From NCBI GenBank assembly GCA_035527715.1, contig DATKZY010000258.1:13982-77981 (forward strand): 64,000 nucleotides of DNA. Reading direction: 5' to 3'. Below the pieces are notes generated by a model, which saw only the letters and a program-made list of their open reading frames with translations, was not told the DNA's origin and made no database searches. The position numbers and the translations under genes are program-made. Each line of letters starts with the position of its first letter. The stretch's first letter is position 1. This DNA is from DSUN01 sp035527715 (GTDB lineage: Bacteria; Planctomycetota; PUPC01; DSUN01). This document shows positions 32,515 to 41,606 of this stretch, in pieces.

Positions 32515-33965
32515 CCCTCGGGCAGGACTACGCCTGTGCTCTGGCTCGAGCCTTCGGCATCGCGGCCGGGGCGGTGCTGATGGGGGTGGCGGTGCGCGCG
32601 GCGATTGCCTCGTGCCCGCGGCGGCTGGCACGGCTCCTGTGGCTCGTGCACATCGTCCCCTTCCTCACGCCCGTGCTGCTCGTGGGCTACGCGTGGTCGC
32701 GGTACGCTTCCTCGCTCATCCACTACCCGGCGTGGAACCAGGCGCTCTACACGCTCCTCGTGTGGCTGAGGCTCACGCCCGTGGCGACACTGATCCTCCA
32801 CTTTGCGCCCTCGGCGATGTCGCCCGAGGCCACTTGGTGCCACAAGCTGCTAGGGAAGAGGATGGGTGGATGTGTGGATGGGTGGATGAATGTCGGAGAA
32901 CGGCAATCATCCAACCATCCATTCCTCCAGTCATCCCCGCTCCTCTTTTGGCTCCACAGCTCGGGCAGGGCATTCGCCGTGGCCTTCGTGGTCGTGTTCC
33001 TCCTCGCCTTCGGCGAGTTCGAGATGGCCTCGCTCCTATGCATTCCATCCTGGACGGTGACGCTCTTCGACGCGCAGGCGGGAGGGCTGGCGCTGGGCGA
33101 ATCGCTGCGGATGGCGGCGCCGGGGCTGCTCATCGGCGTGGCGCTCCTGGGGCTGGGGCTGTGGCTGCTGTTCACTGCCCCGACGCGGGGCATTCGCCCC
33201 GCCCCCGCGCGTTCGGCGATGGGGAGAGCGGCTCGGTCGCTCGTCGGCCTCTACCTGCTTGCGGCCTTGGCCGTGGCGACGCTGCTGCCCGCCTGGCTCG
33301 TGTTGGAGGGCGCCGCGAGGGGCCTCGGCCTCCTGCCCGAGACCCTTGCCCTGGCGAAGGAGGTGATGGCGAGCGTCGTCTTCGGCCTCGCCGCGGCGGC
33401 GTGTGCCTATTGGTTATCGGTTATCGGTTGTCGGTTGTCGGGGTGCAGATGTGCAATAGCGGCTGCCCTGTGCATCCCGGGGCTTCTCGGCGCCTTGGTG
33501 CTGGCATTGCTCATCCTCGCGCTCTTTCAGCTTCCGGGGCTGCGGGCGGCCTATGATACGCCGATCCCGCTCGTGGTCGCCCTGACGCTTCTCCTGCTTC
33601 CCTTCGCACTCGTGCTGCGGATGCTGGTGAGCGCCCTGCGGCCGGGCGAGGCGTCGCACGCGGCACGCCTCCTGACGGCCTCCTCGGAATCCAAGCTCGC
33701 GCGAGGCGGCCGGCGAGTGCTTTGGCACCTGGAGGGGCAGGGGAAGCTGGCCGTGGCGTTTCTGCTCTTCTGTTGGGGCTACTTCGACCTCACGGCCTCG
33801 GCCATCCTCGCCCCATCGCAGATGGCGCCCGTCATCTACCGGCTCTACAACTTCATGCACTACGGCCAGACGGCGGCGCTCTCGACCATGGTGCTCGTCT
33901 GCTTCGCCGTTCCCTTCCTTCTCTGCGGCCTCTTTTTCGCGTCCTTTCGCGTGCTTCGCGGGTGA
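32511..33965 (+). CDS. ABC transporter permease (iron/thiamine type) carrying two repeat insertions
   Basis: A 484-residue two-module permease with roughly twelve helices (RLLWLVHIVPFLTPVLLVGY, AFAVAFVVVFLLAFGEFEMA, AALAVATLLPAWLVLEGAAR, GKLAVAFLLFCWGYFDLTAS). GEFEMAS and the WGYFDLTASAILAP segment recall the EAA-type coupling loops. Residues 117-142 (MGGCVDGWMNVGERQSSNHP) are translated TGGATGAT element, and residues 301-313 are translated TTATCGG repeat. Neither belongs to the family, yet the frame stays open. The gene overlaps the binding protein gene by four bases and lies six bases from the ATPase gene. Confidence 0.85.
   Translation: MTLGQDYACALARAFGIAAGAVLMGVAVRAAIASCPRRLARLLWLVHIVPFLTPVLLVGYAWSRYASSLIHYPAWNQALYTLLVWLRLTPVATLILHFAPSAMSPEATWCHKLLGKRMGGCVDGWMNVGERQSSNHPFLQSSPLLFWLHSSGRAFAVAFVVVFLLAFGEFEMASLLCIPSWTVTLFDAQAGGLALGESLRMAAPGLLIGVALLGLGLWLLFTAPTRGIRPAPARSAMGRAARSLVGLYLLAALAVATLLPAWLVLEGAARGLGLLPETLALAKEVMASVVFGLAAAACAYWLSVIGCRLSGCRCAIAAALCIPGLLGALVLALLILALFQLPGLRAAYDTPIPLVVALTLLLLPFALVLRMLVSALRPGEASHAARLLTASSESKLARGGRRVLWHLEGQGKLAVAFLLFCWGYFDLTASAILAPSQMAPVIYRLYNFMHYGQTAALSTMVLVCFAVPFLLCGLFFASFRVLRG
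32861..32936. repeat. Inverted TGGATGAT element inside the permease gene
   Basis: The left arm (32861-32892) is GGATGGGTGGATG-type and the right arm (32904-32936) is ATCATCCAACCATCC-type. It is the same word as at 1465, 39225 and 40385, and is 76 bases long with the reading frame preserved through it. Confidence 0.85.
33412..33447. repeat. Single-arm tandem repeat, 7-base word TTATCGG, inside the permease gene
   Basis: GGTTATCGG, TTATCGG, TTGTCGG, TTGTCGG in tandem, then a degenerate tail. No complementary arm is visible nearby. The related word TGTTCGG occurs at 36149-36213. Confidence 0.75.
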
Positions 33966-33971
33966 CGTCTT

Positions 33972-34934
33972 ATGTCCTCTCCTCTCTGGAAGCTCGACAA
34001 TGCCTCCCTCGCCGGCTCGGGCATGCCGCGGCTCGATGGCGTCTCGCTCGAGATCCAGCCTGGCGTCACCGCGGTCCTCGGCTGTTCGGGCGCGGGCAAG
34101 ACCTCGCTCCTCAACCTCCTCGTCGGCTACGAACGCCCCGATGAAGGCAACGTGGTCTCTCAGGTGCCGCGCAACCACGCCTTACCCGTCTATTGGGTTC
34201 CCCAGGGCGGCGGCCTCTGGCCGCATCTGACCGCCGAGGAGCACCTGCGGCTGGTCATGAGCCCCAAGGCCGAGCGGGGCGGGGCGCTCTCGATGCTCGA
34301 CTCCCTCGATCTTGTGGAGAAGGCCACCTCGCGCCCCGACGAACTGTCGGCGGGCGAGCGGGCGCGGCTGAGCGTCGCCCGCGCCCTGATGGCCGACGCC
34401 GCAGTGCTCGTGATGGACGAGCCGTTCGCCAACGTGGACCTCGCGCGCATCGGCCGCTACTGGGCGGTCGTGCGGCGGCGCATCGCGGAGACGGGCGCGT
34501 CGCTCGTCTTCGCCACCCACGCGCCCGAGGCCGTGCTGGCCGAGGCCGAGCGGGTCGTGTGCCTGAGCGAGGGCCGCCTGCTCTACGAGGGCACCGTGGC
34601 CGACCTCTATTGGCGTCCCCGCACCCGCGAGGAGGCCGACTGCCTGGGCGAGAGCAACTGGCTCAGCCCCGACGAGGCAAGGCTCTGGCTGGGACGCGAG
34701 GAAGATGCCCCCCGCTGTTTCCGGCCCGAACAGGTCGAGGTGGCGCCGGCGGATGCAAGCTCCATCGTGGTGCAATCGAGCCGCTTCAAAGGCTCGGTTG
34801 CCGAGGTCGAGGTGCTGCACGAAGGCGTGGGCAAGCGCCGCCGCTTCGTCCACCGCCCCGTCGCCGACGGGCTGAAGGCGGGGATGCGGGTCGTGTTGCG
34901 GGTGTTGGTGGGCGAGGATGGGCGTTGTCAATGA
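33972..34934 (+). CDS. ABC transporter ATP-binding protein (iron-type importer)
   Basis: A 320-residue ATPase. Walker A GCSGAGKTS, Q-loop VYWVPQGGGLWPHLTAEEHL, signature LSAGERARLSVARAL (LSGGQ variant), Walker B VLVMDEPFANVD and the switch histidine FATHAPEAV. A C-terminal extension of about 100 residues (CFRPEQVEVAPADASSIVVQ) resembles the TOBE-type regulatory domain of FbpC-like proteins. It completes the binding protein / permease / ATPase set encoded in 31381-34934, which should import a metal or small anion. Confidence 0.92.
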   Translation: MSSPLWKLDNASLAGSGMPRLDGVSLEIQPGVTAVLGCSGAGKTSLLNLLVGYERPDEGNVVSQVPRNHALPVYWVPQGGGLWPHLTAEEHLRLVMSPKAERGGALSMLDSLDLVEKATSRPDELSAGERARLSVARALMADAAVLVMDEPFANVDLARIGRYWAVVRRRIAETGASLVFATHAPEAVLAEAERVVCLSEGRLLYEGTVADLYWRPRTREEADCLGESNWLSPDEARLWLGREEDAPRCFRPEQVEVAPADASSIVVQSSRFKGSVAEVEVLHEGVGKRRRFVHRPVADGLKAGMRVVLRVLVGEDGRCQ

Positions 34935-35197
34935 CCAGACTTGGCAGCTACAAGACCGGTGTCGCGCCCGCTAGCCCACGAAGTGGGCGAGCCAGCCGTA
35001 GCCCAGGGCGACCAAAGGGAGCCCTGGGACACGGCGCCCCCGTGTCGGAGCCCCTGAAAGGGGCGATTCTCGCGGCCATGAAGCGCCCCCTTCGGGGGCT
35101 TGGGTTGGGGGGGACGCTCTTTCCCAGGGCTCCCCTCGGTCGCCCTGGGCTACGGCCCGGTCGCCCCCGTTCGGGGGCTGCATCCGCGTGGTCAGCC
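34935..35197. repeat. Structured intergenic element, REPIN-like paired hairpins
   Basis: Two 32-base arms (34998-35029 and 35122-35153) are inverted copies with two mismatches. Each arm is itself a hairpin (CCCAGGGC, 11-base loop, GCCCTGGG). Between and around them are mini-hairpins with 6-bp stems and short loops: GCCCAC-GAA-GTGGGC (34974-34988), GCCCCT-GAA-AGGGGC (35050-35064), GCCCCC-TTC-GGGGGC (35095-35109) and GCCCCC-GTTC-GGGGGC (35163-35178). No coding sequence is supported here. Confidence 0.82.
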
Positions 35198-36142
35198 TTG
35201 CCGAAGTCCGTGGTGTGCCTGATGTTCCTTCTGCTCGCCGGCTGCGGGGGATCGGATGACCCGGAGCTGAGGTTCAGCGAGGTCCGCTCGTGGATGCTGC
35301 CGCCCGACGGCGCCTCGCTCCCCGCCCCGCGCGCCCTGGCCATCGGGCATAAGGACGAGTTGCTGGCCGTGGACACCGCGGGCCGCATCCTGGTCTACGA
35401 CGCGAACGCGGAACTGCTCCACCGGTGGCGCATGCCCGACACCACGGCGGGCCGGCCCGAGGGCATCTGCGTCCTCCAGGACGGCCGCATCGCCGTGGCC
35501 GACACGCATTACCACCGCGTCGTCTTCTTCGACCAGCAGGGCAAGCTCCTCAGCACCCTTGGCTCCGAGGGCAAGGCACCCGGCCAGTTCATCTACCCTG
35601 TCGCCCTGGCGCAGGACGACAAGGGCAACCTGTTCGTCGCCGAGTATGGAGGGAATGACCGGGTGCAGAAGTTCAACTCGGAGGGCAAGTTCCTCCGGTC
35701 CTTCGGGAGCTTCGGCACGGGACCCGAGCAGTTCCAGCGCCCCTCGGGCATTGCCTGTGCTCGTGGCACGACCGGCAACGGTTTCTACGTAGCCGACGCC
35801 TTCAACAATCGCTTGCTGTTCTTCTGGGATCCCCACGGGCCTGGTGTCGATGTTTCCGGCGTGCCTCTTGCAAGGTCAGCGCTAAGGTTCCCGTACGGGA
35901 TTGCCTTGCTTGACCAGGGAACGAAGAGGCACGCCTACATCATCGAGTACGGTGCCGGGCGGTTGACGAGGGCTTTGGTCGCGGGGTGGCAGCACGGGGG
36001 AGATACGAGGCCCTATCGCTTTGGCTCATCGGGGCGGGGGGAGGGGCAGTTTCTCACGCCGTGGGGCGTGGCGGTGGACTCCAAGGGACGGGTGTTCGTG
36101 GCCGACACGGGGAATCGGCGGATTGTGAGGCTGACGCCATGA
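35198..36142 (+). CDS. NHL-repeat lipoprotein
   Basis: About 314 residues. A short signal (KSVVCLMFLLLAGC) ends in an LAGC lipobox, so the protein is lipid-anchored. Six-bladed NHL propeller repeats follow: RPEGICVLQDGRIAVADTHY, FIYPVALAQDDKGNLFVAEY, FQRPSGIACARGTTGNGFYV and FLTPWGVAVDSKGRVFVADT. Start is uncertain: TTG 35198 or GTG 35210/35213; no ATG lies before the lipobox except ATG 35222, which would leave too short a signal. It probably acts as a periplasmic or surface binding scaffold. It has no known enzymatic residues and may belong with the ABC importer upstream or the VWA cluster downstream. Confidence 0.83.
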   Translation: MPKSVVCLMFLLLAGCGGSDDPELRFSEVRSWMLPPDGASLPAPRALAIGHKDELLAVDTAGRILVYDANAELLHRWRMPDTTAGRPEGICVLQDGRIAVADTHYHRVVFFDQQGKLLSTLGSEGKAPGQFIYPVALAQDDKGNLFVAEYGGNDRVQKFNSEGKFLRSFGSFGTGPEQFQRPSGIACARGTTGNGFYVADAFNNRLLFFWDPHGPGVDVSGVPLARSALRFPYGIALLDQGTKRHAYIIEYGAGRLTRALVAGWQHGGDTRPYRFGSSGRGEGQFLTPWGVAVDSKGRVFVADTGNRRIVRLTP

Positions 36143-36148
36143 AGAGAG

Positions 36149-36213
36149 GTGTTCGGTGTTCGGTGTTGGGGGTTGGGGGTTCGGAAATCGGCAATCGGGA
36201 ATCGGCGACTGGG
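36149..36213. repeat. Single-arm tandem repeat, 7-base words TGTTCGG and AATCGG
   Basis: TGTTCGG, TGTTCGG, TGTTGGG, GGTTGGG, GGTTCGG, then AAATCGG, CAATCGG, GAATCGG, CGACTGG. It fills the gap between the NHL stop and the AGGAGG of the next gene. Confidence 0.8.
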
Positions 36214-36227
36214 ACAGGAGGCGGCTC

Positions 36228-39194
36228 ATTCTGAAGCGGGTGCTCGCCAATCTGCTGCCTCCCTCGCGAAGGCCGGTGACGTGGCTCGCCGCGCTGCCGC
36301 TCGCCGTGTTCCTGGTGGCGTTCCTCGGCGGGAGCCTGTGGCTCGACGCGACGAACCGGGTGGTGTTCACCACGCCCTGGGCGTTCGCGCTCACGCTGGC
36401 CGCGCCGTGGGTGTGGTGGCTCCACGTGGCGGGCTACAGCGGCCTGCGAGGCGCCCGAGCGCTCGTGGCGCTCGGCGTCCGTTTCGTGGTGCTGGGCGTC
36501 TTCATCATGGTGCTGGCCGACCCGAGGGCGGTGCGGACGAGCAACGTGCTCTCCGTGCTCTACGCCCTCGACGTGTCGGACTCGATGGGCGACAAGGCGT
36601 CGAAGGGGGCGATGGAGTTCATCCTCCGCACCGCGGGCGAGAAGCCGGAGAAGGACGAGGCGGGGCTGCTCGTCTTCGGGCGGCAGGCGGTGGTCGAGCT
36701 GCCGCCGCGCGTGACCTTCCCCTTCGAGGCCATCAACTCGCGCGTGGCCCGCGACGGCACGAACATCGAGAAGGCGCTCGCCCTCGCCGCGGCGATGCTG
36801 CCCGACACGAAGCAGGGGCGAGTCGTCCTCGTCACCGACGGCGCGGCGACCGAGGGCAACCTGGCCCGCGTGCTCGACGACCTCGCCGCCCGCCAGGTGC
36901 CGGTGGACGTGTTGCCCGTCGAGTACGACCACGCGCGCGAGGTGTGGCTGGAGAAGCTGGAGGTGCCCCGCACGGTGAAGCTGGGCGAGACGTATGAGGC
37001 CGCCGTGATCCTCTCGTCGCTCGCCCCCGGCTCGGGCACGCTCGTGCTCAACGAGAACGGCCAGAAGATCGCCGAGCAGAAGGTGAGCTTCGAGGCGGGC
37101 AAGAACCGCTACGTCCTCAAGCTCACGCTGCGCGAGCCCGGCCTCTACGAGTACGTGGCGACCATCGAGGTGCCGCCCGGCGAGGACGGCTGGCAGAAGA
37201 ACAACCTGGCGGTCAACCACATCTACCTGAAAGGGAAGGGGAAGGTGCTGCTGGTGAGCGACCCCGACGAGGGGCAGCGCGACGTGGCCCCGCTCGCCGC
37301 CGCGCTCCGCCGCGGCCAACGCGAGGTCGAGCTGGTGAGCGGCCTCGAGTTCCCGCGCGACGTGCTGGCCCTCCTGCCCTACGATTGCATCGGCTTCGTC
37401 AACGTGCCCGCCGACGCGTTCGACGCGATGCAGCTTCATGCCCTCCACGACGCGGTGTACCACCAGGGGACGGGGTTTCTGATGGTGGGCGGGAAGAACA
37501 GCTTCGGCCCGGGCGGCTACCACCGCACGCCGGTCGAGCAGGCGCTGCCGGTGGCGATGGAGCCGAGCCAGAAGAAGGTGCTGCCCAAGGGCGCCCTGGT
37601 CATCATCCTCCACACCTGCGAGTTCCCCGAGGGCAACACCTGGGCGAAGCGCATCACCAAGGAAGCCATCCGCGTGCTGAGCGCGAAGGACGACGTGGGC
37701 GTGCTGCTCTTCGACACGGGCGCGCGCTGGCTCTTCCCGCTCACGCCGGCGGGCGAGTACGAGAAGCTGGTGCTGCTCATCAACCGGGCCGAGCCGGGCG
37801 ACATGCCCACGTTCGCCGGCACGATGCAGATGAGCCTCACCGCCCTGACGGCGAGCGACGCGAGCCAGAAGCACATGATCATCATCTCGGACGGCGATCC
37901 CTCGCCGCCGCCGCCCCCGGTGCTCAGGGGACTCCAGGCGAACCAGATCAGCGTGTCCACCATCGCCATCTACCCGCACGAGGGGATCGGGGGCACGGAC
38001 GTGTTGCGGATGATCGCCACCGCCACGGGCGGGCGCTTCTACCACCCGCAGGACCCCCGCCTGCTGCCCTCGATCTTCATCAAGGAGGCGAAGACCCTCA
38101 AGCGGAGCATGATTGACAACAAGACGTTCGTGCCGCAGGTGGACTTCCCGTCGCCGATCCTCAAGGGGCTGGGCGCCTTCCCGCCGCTCCACGGGCTGGT
38201 GCTGACGTCGCTCAAGCCCAGGGCGAACCTGGCGCTCCGCGTGCCCTCGGAGGAGGACGTTGACCCCGTGCTCGCCGTGTGGCGCTACGGCGTGGGCAAG
38301 GCCGCGGCGTTCACCTCCGACCTCACGACCAACTGGGGGGCCGACTGGGTGAAGTCGCCGCTCTACGAGCCGTTCGTGAACCAGCTCATCACCGACATCG
38401 TGCGAGCGACCGAGGAGGGGCGGCTGCGGCTCCAGACCTATGCCGAGGGGAGCACGGGCGTGATCGTCGTCGAGGACTACCACCCCGAGGCATCGTTCCT
38501 CGAGGTCGCGGCACAGGTCAGCGGGCCGCACGACAAGTCGGTCTCCGCCCCGCTGCGCCAGGTGGGGCCGCGGCGCTACCAGGGCGAGTTCCCCGTCTGG
38601 GGCAACGGCCACTACCACATCATGGTCTCCGGCGTGGGCACGGGCCGGAACGAGCGGGCGCTCGGCCGCTTCGTCGTGCCCTATTCCCCTGAATACCTGC
38701 GGTTCCGCTCCAATCCCATCGCCCTCGAGCAGATCGCCCGGCGCACGGGCGGCAGGATGCTCGCCGGCGCCGAGCCGGGCAAGGAGCTGTTCGTGAAGCA
38801 GAGGAAGCCGAGGGCCAGCTCGGAATCGGTCGTGGACTGGTTCCTGCTGGCCCTGGCGTGCCTGATCCCACTGGACGTTGCGGTGCGGCGCGTGCAGCTC
38901 GACTGGCTGGTGATTGGCGGGTGGCTCGGGCTGGGGCGCCGGAAGCGCGCCTCGGGCGCGACCCTTGGCGCCCTGCTGAGGCGCAAGGAGGCGATCCGGC
39001 TTCCCGCTGGCCGCCGCGAGAGGCCGTTGCCCGCGGCGCCCCCGGCGGAGCCCAGGCCCGTCGTGGCTCGACCGGCCGCTCCGCCGACGCCGGCGCCGAA
39101 GCCGGCAGCGGAGCCGTCGAAGGACGCCGGGCCTCCGCCCGCGAGCACCACCGGGCGACTGCTCGCGGCGAAGAAGAAATGGAAGAAGGAGTAA
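36228..39194 (+). CDS. Large membrane protein with VWA and glutamine amidotransferase-like domains
   Basis: About 988 residues. N-terminal helices (LAALPLAVFLVAFLGGSLWL; FALTLAAPWVWWLHVAGYSG; VALGVRFVVLGVFIMVLADP) precede a VWA domain with the MIDAS motif LYALDVSDSMGDK. A class I amidotransferase-like domain (YDCIGFVNVPADAFDAMQLH, MVGGKNSFGPGGYHRTPVEQ), another VWA-like part (MIIISDGDPS), a C-terminal helix and a Pro/Ala/Lys tail follow. A perfect AGGAGG (36216-36221) is six bases before ATT 36228, with no ATG near. The next GTG (36240) is 18 bases away, and the upstream GTG at 36156 lies in repeat. The start is therefore unusual or misread. Probably linked to the MoxR/DUF58 genes downstream. 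Confidence 0.85.
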   Translation: MLKRVLANLLPPSRRPVTWLAALPLAVFLVAFLGGSLWLDATNRVVFTTPWAFALTLAAPWVWWLHVAGYSGLRGARALVALGVRFVVLGVFIMVLADPRAVRTSNVLSVLYALDVSDSMGDKASKGAMEFILRTAGEKPEKDEAGLLVFGRQAVVELPPRVTFPFEAINSRVARDGTNIEKALALAAAMLPDTKQGRVVLVTDGAATEGNLARVLDDLAARQVPVDVLPVEYDHAREVWLEKLEVPRTVKLGETYEAAVILSSLAPGSGTLVLNENGQKIAEQKVSFEAGKNRYVLKLTLREPGLYEYVATIEVPPGEDGWQKNNLAVNHIYLKGKGKVLLVSDPDEGQRDVAPLAAALRRGQREVELVSGLEFPRDVLALLPYDCIGFVNVPADAFDAMQLHALHDAVYHQGTGFLMVGGKNSFGPGGYHRTPVEQALPVAMEPSQKKVLPKGALVIILHTCEFPEGNTWAKRITKEAIRVLSAKDDVGVLLFDTGARWLFPLTPAGEYEKLVLLINRAEPGDMPTFAGTMQMSLTALTASDASQKHMIIISDGDPSPPPPPVLRGLQANQISVSTIAIYPHEGIGGTDVLRMIATATGGRFYHPQDPRLLPSIFIKEAKTLKRSMIDNKTFVPQVDFPSPILKGLGAFPPLHGLVLTSLKPRANLALRVPSEEDVDPVLAVWRYGVGKAAAFTSDLTTNWGADWVKSPLYEPFVNQLITDIVRATEEGRLRLQTYAEGSTGVIVVEDYHPEASFLEVAAQVSGPHDKSVSAPLRQVGPRRYQGEFPVWGNGHYHIMVSGVGTGRNERALGRFVVPYSPEYLRFRSNPIALEQIARRTGGRMLAGAEPGKELFVKQRKPRASSESVVDWFLLALACLIPLDVAVRRVQLDWLVIGGWLGLGRRKRASGATLGALLRRKEAIRLPAGRRERPLPAAPPAEPRPVVARPAAPPTPAPKPAAEPSKDAGPPPASTTGRLLAAKKKWKKE

Positions 39195-39224
39195 GGCGTG
39201 AGTGCGAGGGTCGCTGAGAAGGGG

Positions 39225-39348
39225 GATGACTGGATGATTGGATGGGTGGATGAATGTCAAACCCCGACGTTCGTCCGTCACTCCTGCCATTCGTTCCCTC
39301 GTTCTTCGCTTCCCTCATTCATCCATTCATCCAGCCATCCATTCATCC
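39225..39348. repeat. Inverted tandem-repeat element, 8-base word TGGATGAT
   Basis: Left arm 39225-39256 (GATGACTGGATGATTGGATG type), spacer of 59 bases, right arm 39316-39348 (CATTCATCCATTCATCC type). It ends 22 bases before the moxR start, just before the GAGGAG ribosome site. Confidence 0.88.
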
Positions 39349-39370
39349 CCTCTGAAGTGAGGAGACAGTC

Positions 39371-40372
<1,002 letters not shown>

Positions 40373-40384
40373 GGGCCAGAAGGG

Positions 40385-40477
40385 GGATGAATGGATGATT
40401 GGATGACTGGATGAATGGCAGAACGGGCAAGTCCTTCTGTCCTTCATCCATCCATTCATCCACCCATCCATTCATCC
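40385..40477. repeat. Inverted tandem-repeat element, 8-base word TGGATGAT
   Basis: Left arm 40385-40417 (GATGAATGGATGATTGGATG type), 25-base spacer, right arm 40443-40477 (TTCATCCATCCATTCATCC type). It starts 12 bases after the moxR stop and ends 21 bases before the DUF58 start. Confidence 0.88.
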
Positions 40478-40498
40478 TCTGACGAGAGCAGGGAAGAC

Positions 40499-41398
40499 AT
40501 GGAAGCAACGGCCGCCAAAGCTCAGGTCACGTCGCTGTTCGCCAACAGCGTCCTCAGCCGCCTGGAGCGGATGCGCCTCGTCTTCGCCCGCCGCGCCACC
40601 AACCGCGCGCACGGCGAGCACCTGTTCGGCCGCGGCGGCTCGAGCACCGAGTTCTCCGACTTCCGCGACTACGTGCCCGGCGACGACGTGCGGTTCGTGG
40701 ACTGGAATGCCTTCGCCCGCCTGAACCGCCCGTACATCAAGCTCTTCGAGCTGGAGCAGGAGATGCACGTGGCACTCCTGGTGGATGCCTCGGGCTCGAT
40801 GCTGTTCGAGGACAAGCTGCTCCGCGCGAAGCAGCTCGCAGCCGCCTTCGGCGTGATGGGCCTGCTGGGTGTCGAGCGGGTGAGCGTGAGCGCCTTCAGC
40901 GAGAAGGGCATGGAGCGCCTGCCCCCGTGCACGGGCCGCGCCAGCCTGCTCAAGCTCTTCACGTTCCTCGAGCGGCTCGAGGGCGGCGGCGAAGCGCCCC
41001 TCGAACGCGGCATCGAGGAGTTCCTCAAGCGCCACGTCGGCAAGGGCGTCGCCATCATCCTCTCCGACTTCCTCACCTTCGGCGACGTCCGCCGCGGCTG
41101 CAACCTGCTCTTCAGCGCGGGGCTGGACGTCCAGGGCATCCAGGTCCTCGGCCCCAGCGAGATCGAGCCCGAGCTGACCAGCGATTCGAGGCTGGTGGAC
41201 TGCGAGTCGCAGACGACGCTGGACATCACGGGGGCGGCCGACATCCTGGCCATCTACCAGGAGCACCGCGAGGCATACGCCCGCGAGCTGGCCGCGCTCT
41301 GCCGCCAGCGCCAGGGCCGCTTCGCCGCCATCGGCGCCGCCGACCCGCTGGACGACGTGCTCTTCGACCTGCTGCGCAGGAAGGGGTGGCTAGAATGA
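40499..41398 (+). CDS. DUF58 domain protein
   Basis: A 299-residue cytosolic protein with a VWA-like fold. The DUF58 signature is clear: RAHGEHLFGRGGSSTEFSDF, RDYVPGDDVRFVDWNAFARL, with VALLVDASGSMLFEDK as an intact MIDAS. It is the standard partner of MoxR, whose gene lies 126 bases upstream. I start at ATG 40499 (MEATAAKAQ) because the upstream in-frame codons are translated repeat (HPSIHPPIHSSS). The ribosome site is a modest AGGGA. Confidence 0.92.
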   Translation: MEATAAKAQVTSLFANSVLSRLERMRLVFARRATNRAHGEHLFGRGGSSTEFSDFRDYVPGDDVRFVDWNAFARLNRPYIKLFELEQEMHVALLVDASGSMLFEDKLLRAKQLAAAFGVMGLLGVERVSVSAFSEKGMERLPPCTGRASLLKLFTFLERLEGGGEAPLERGIEEFLKRHVGKGVAIILSDFLTFGDVRRGCNLLFSAGLDVQGIQVLGPSEIEPELTSDSRLVDCESQTTLDITGAADILAIYQEHREAYARELAALCRQRQGRFAAIGAADPLDDVLFDLLRRKGWLE

Positions 41399-41419
41399 GT
41401 CGCTGGCAGTTGCCGCGTC

Positions 41420-41593
41420 GGCCCAAGACTCGCGCCCTTTTCCCCCCTCTCTGGGCGCGTGTCCTGGAAACCAGACTCGCCGTGCGTAGCCTAGCCATAA
41501 CGCTCGTAATGCCAATGTCTTACGCTCTAGGCTCCGACCAGCTCGCGCCGGCTCGGTCCAAGACTCGCGCCCCTGGGGGGGCGCGAGTCTTGG
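41420..41593. repeat. Inverted repeats of CCAAGACTCGCGCCC before the BatA-like gene
   Basis: CCAAGACTCGCGCCC occurs at about 41423-41437 with a weak complement near 41456-41471. It occurs again at 41558-41573 with a perfect 16-bp partner at 41578-41593 around a TGGG loop. The second hairpin ends 13 bases before the next ATG and next to its G-rich ribosome site. It could hide that site or act as a transcription brake. The rest of 41399-41606 shows no gene. Confidence 0.82.
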
Positions 41594-41606
41594 GAGGGGG
41601 GGTAGA

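Noticed and set aside
36054..39290. A 1078-codon open frame on the minus strand
   Set aside because: It is the antisense shadow of the VWA-amidotransferase gene. The GC-rich third positions keep the opposite frame open, its product is low-complexity Arg/His/Gly, and it runs through repeat DNA at both ends.
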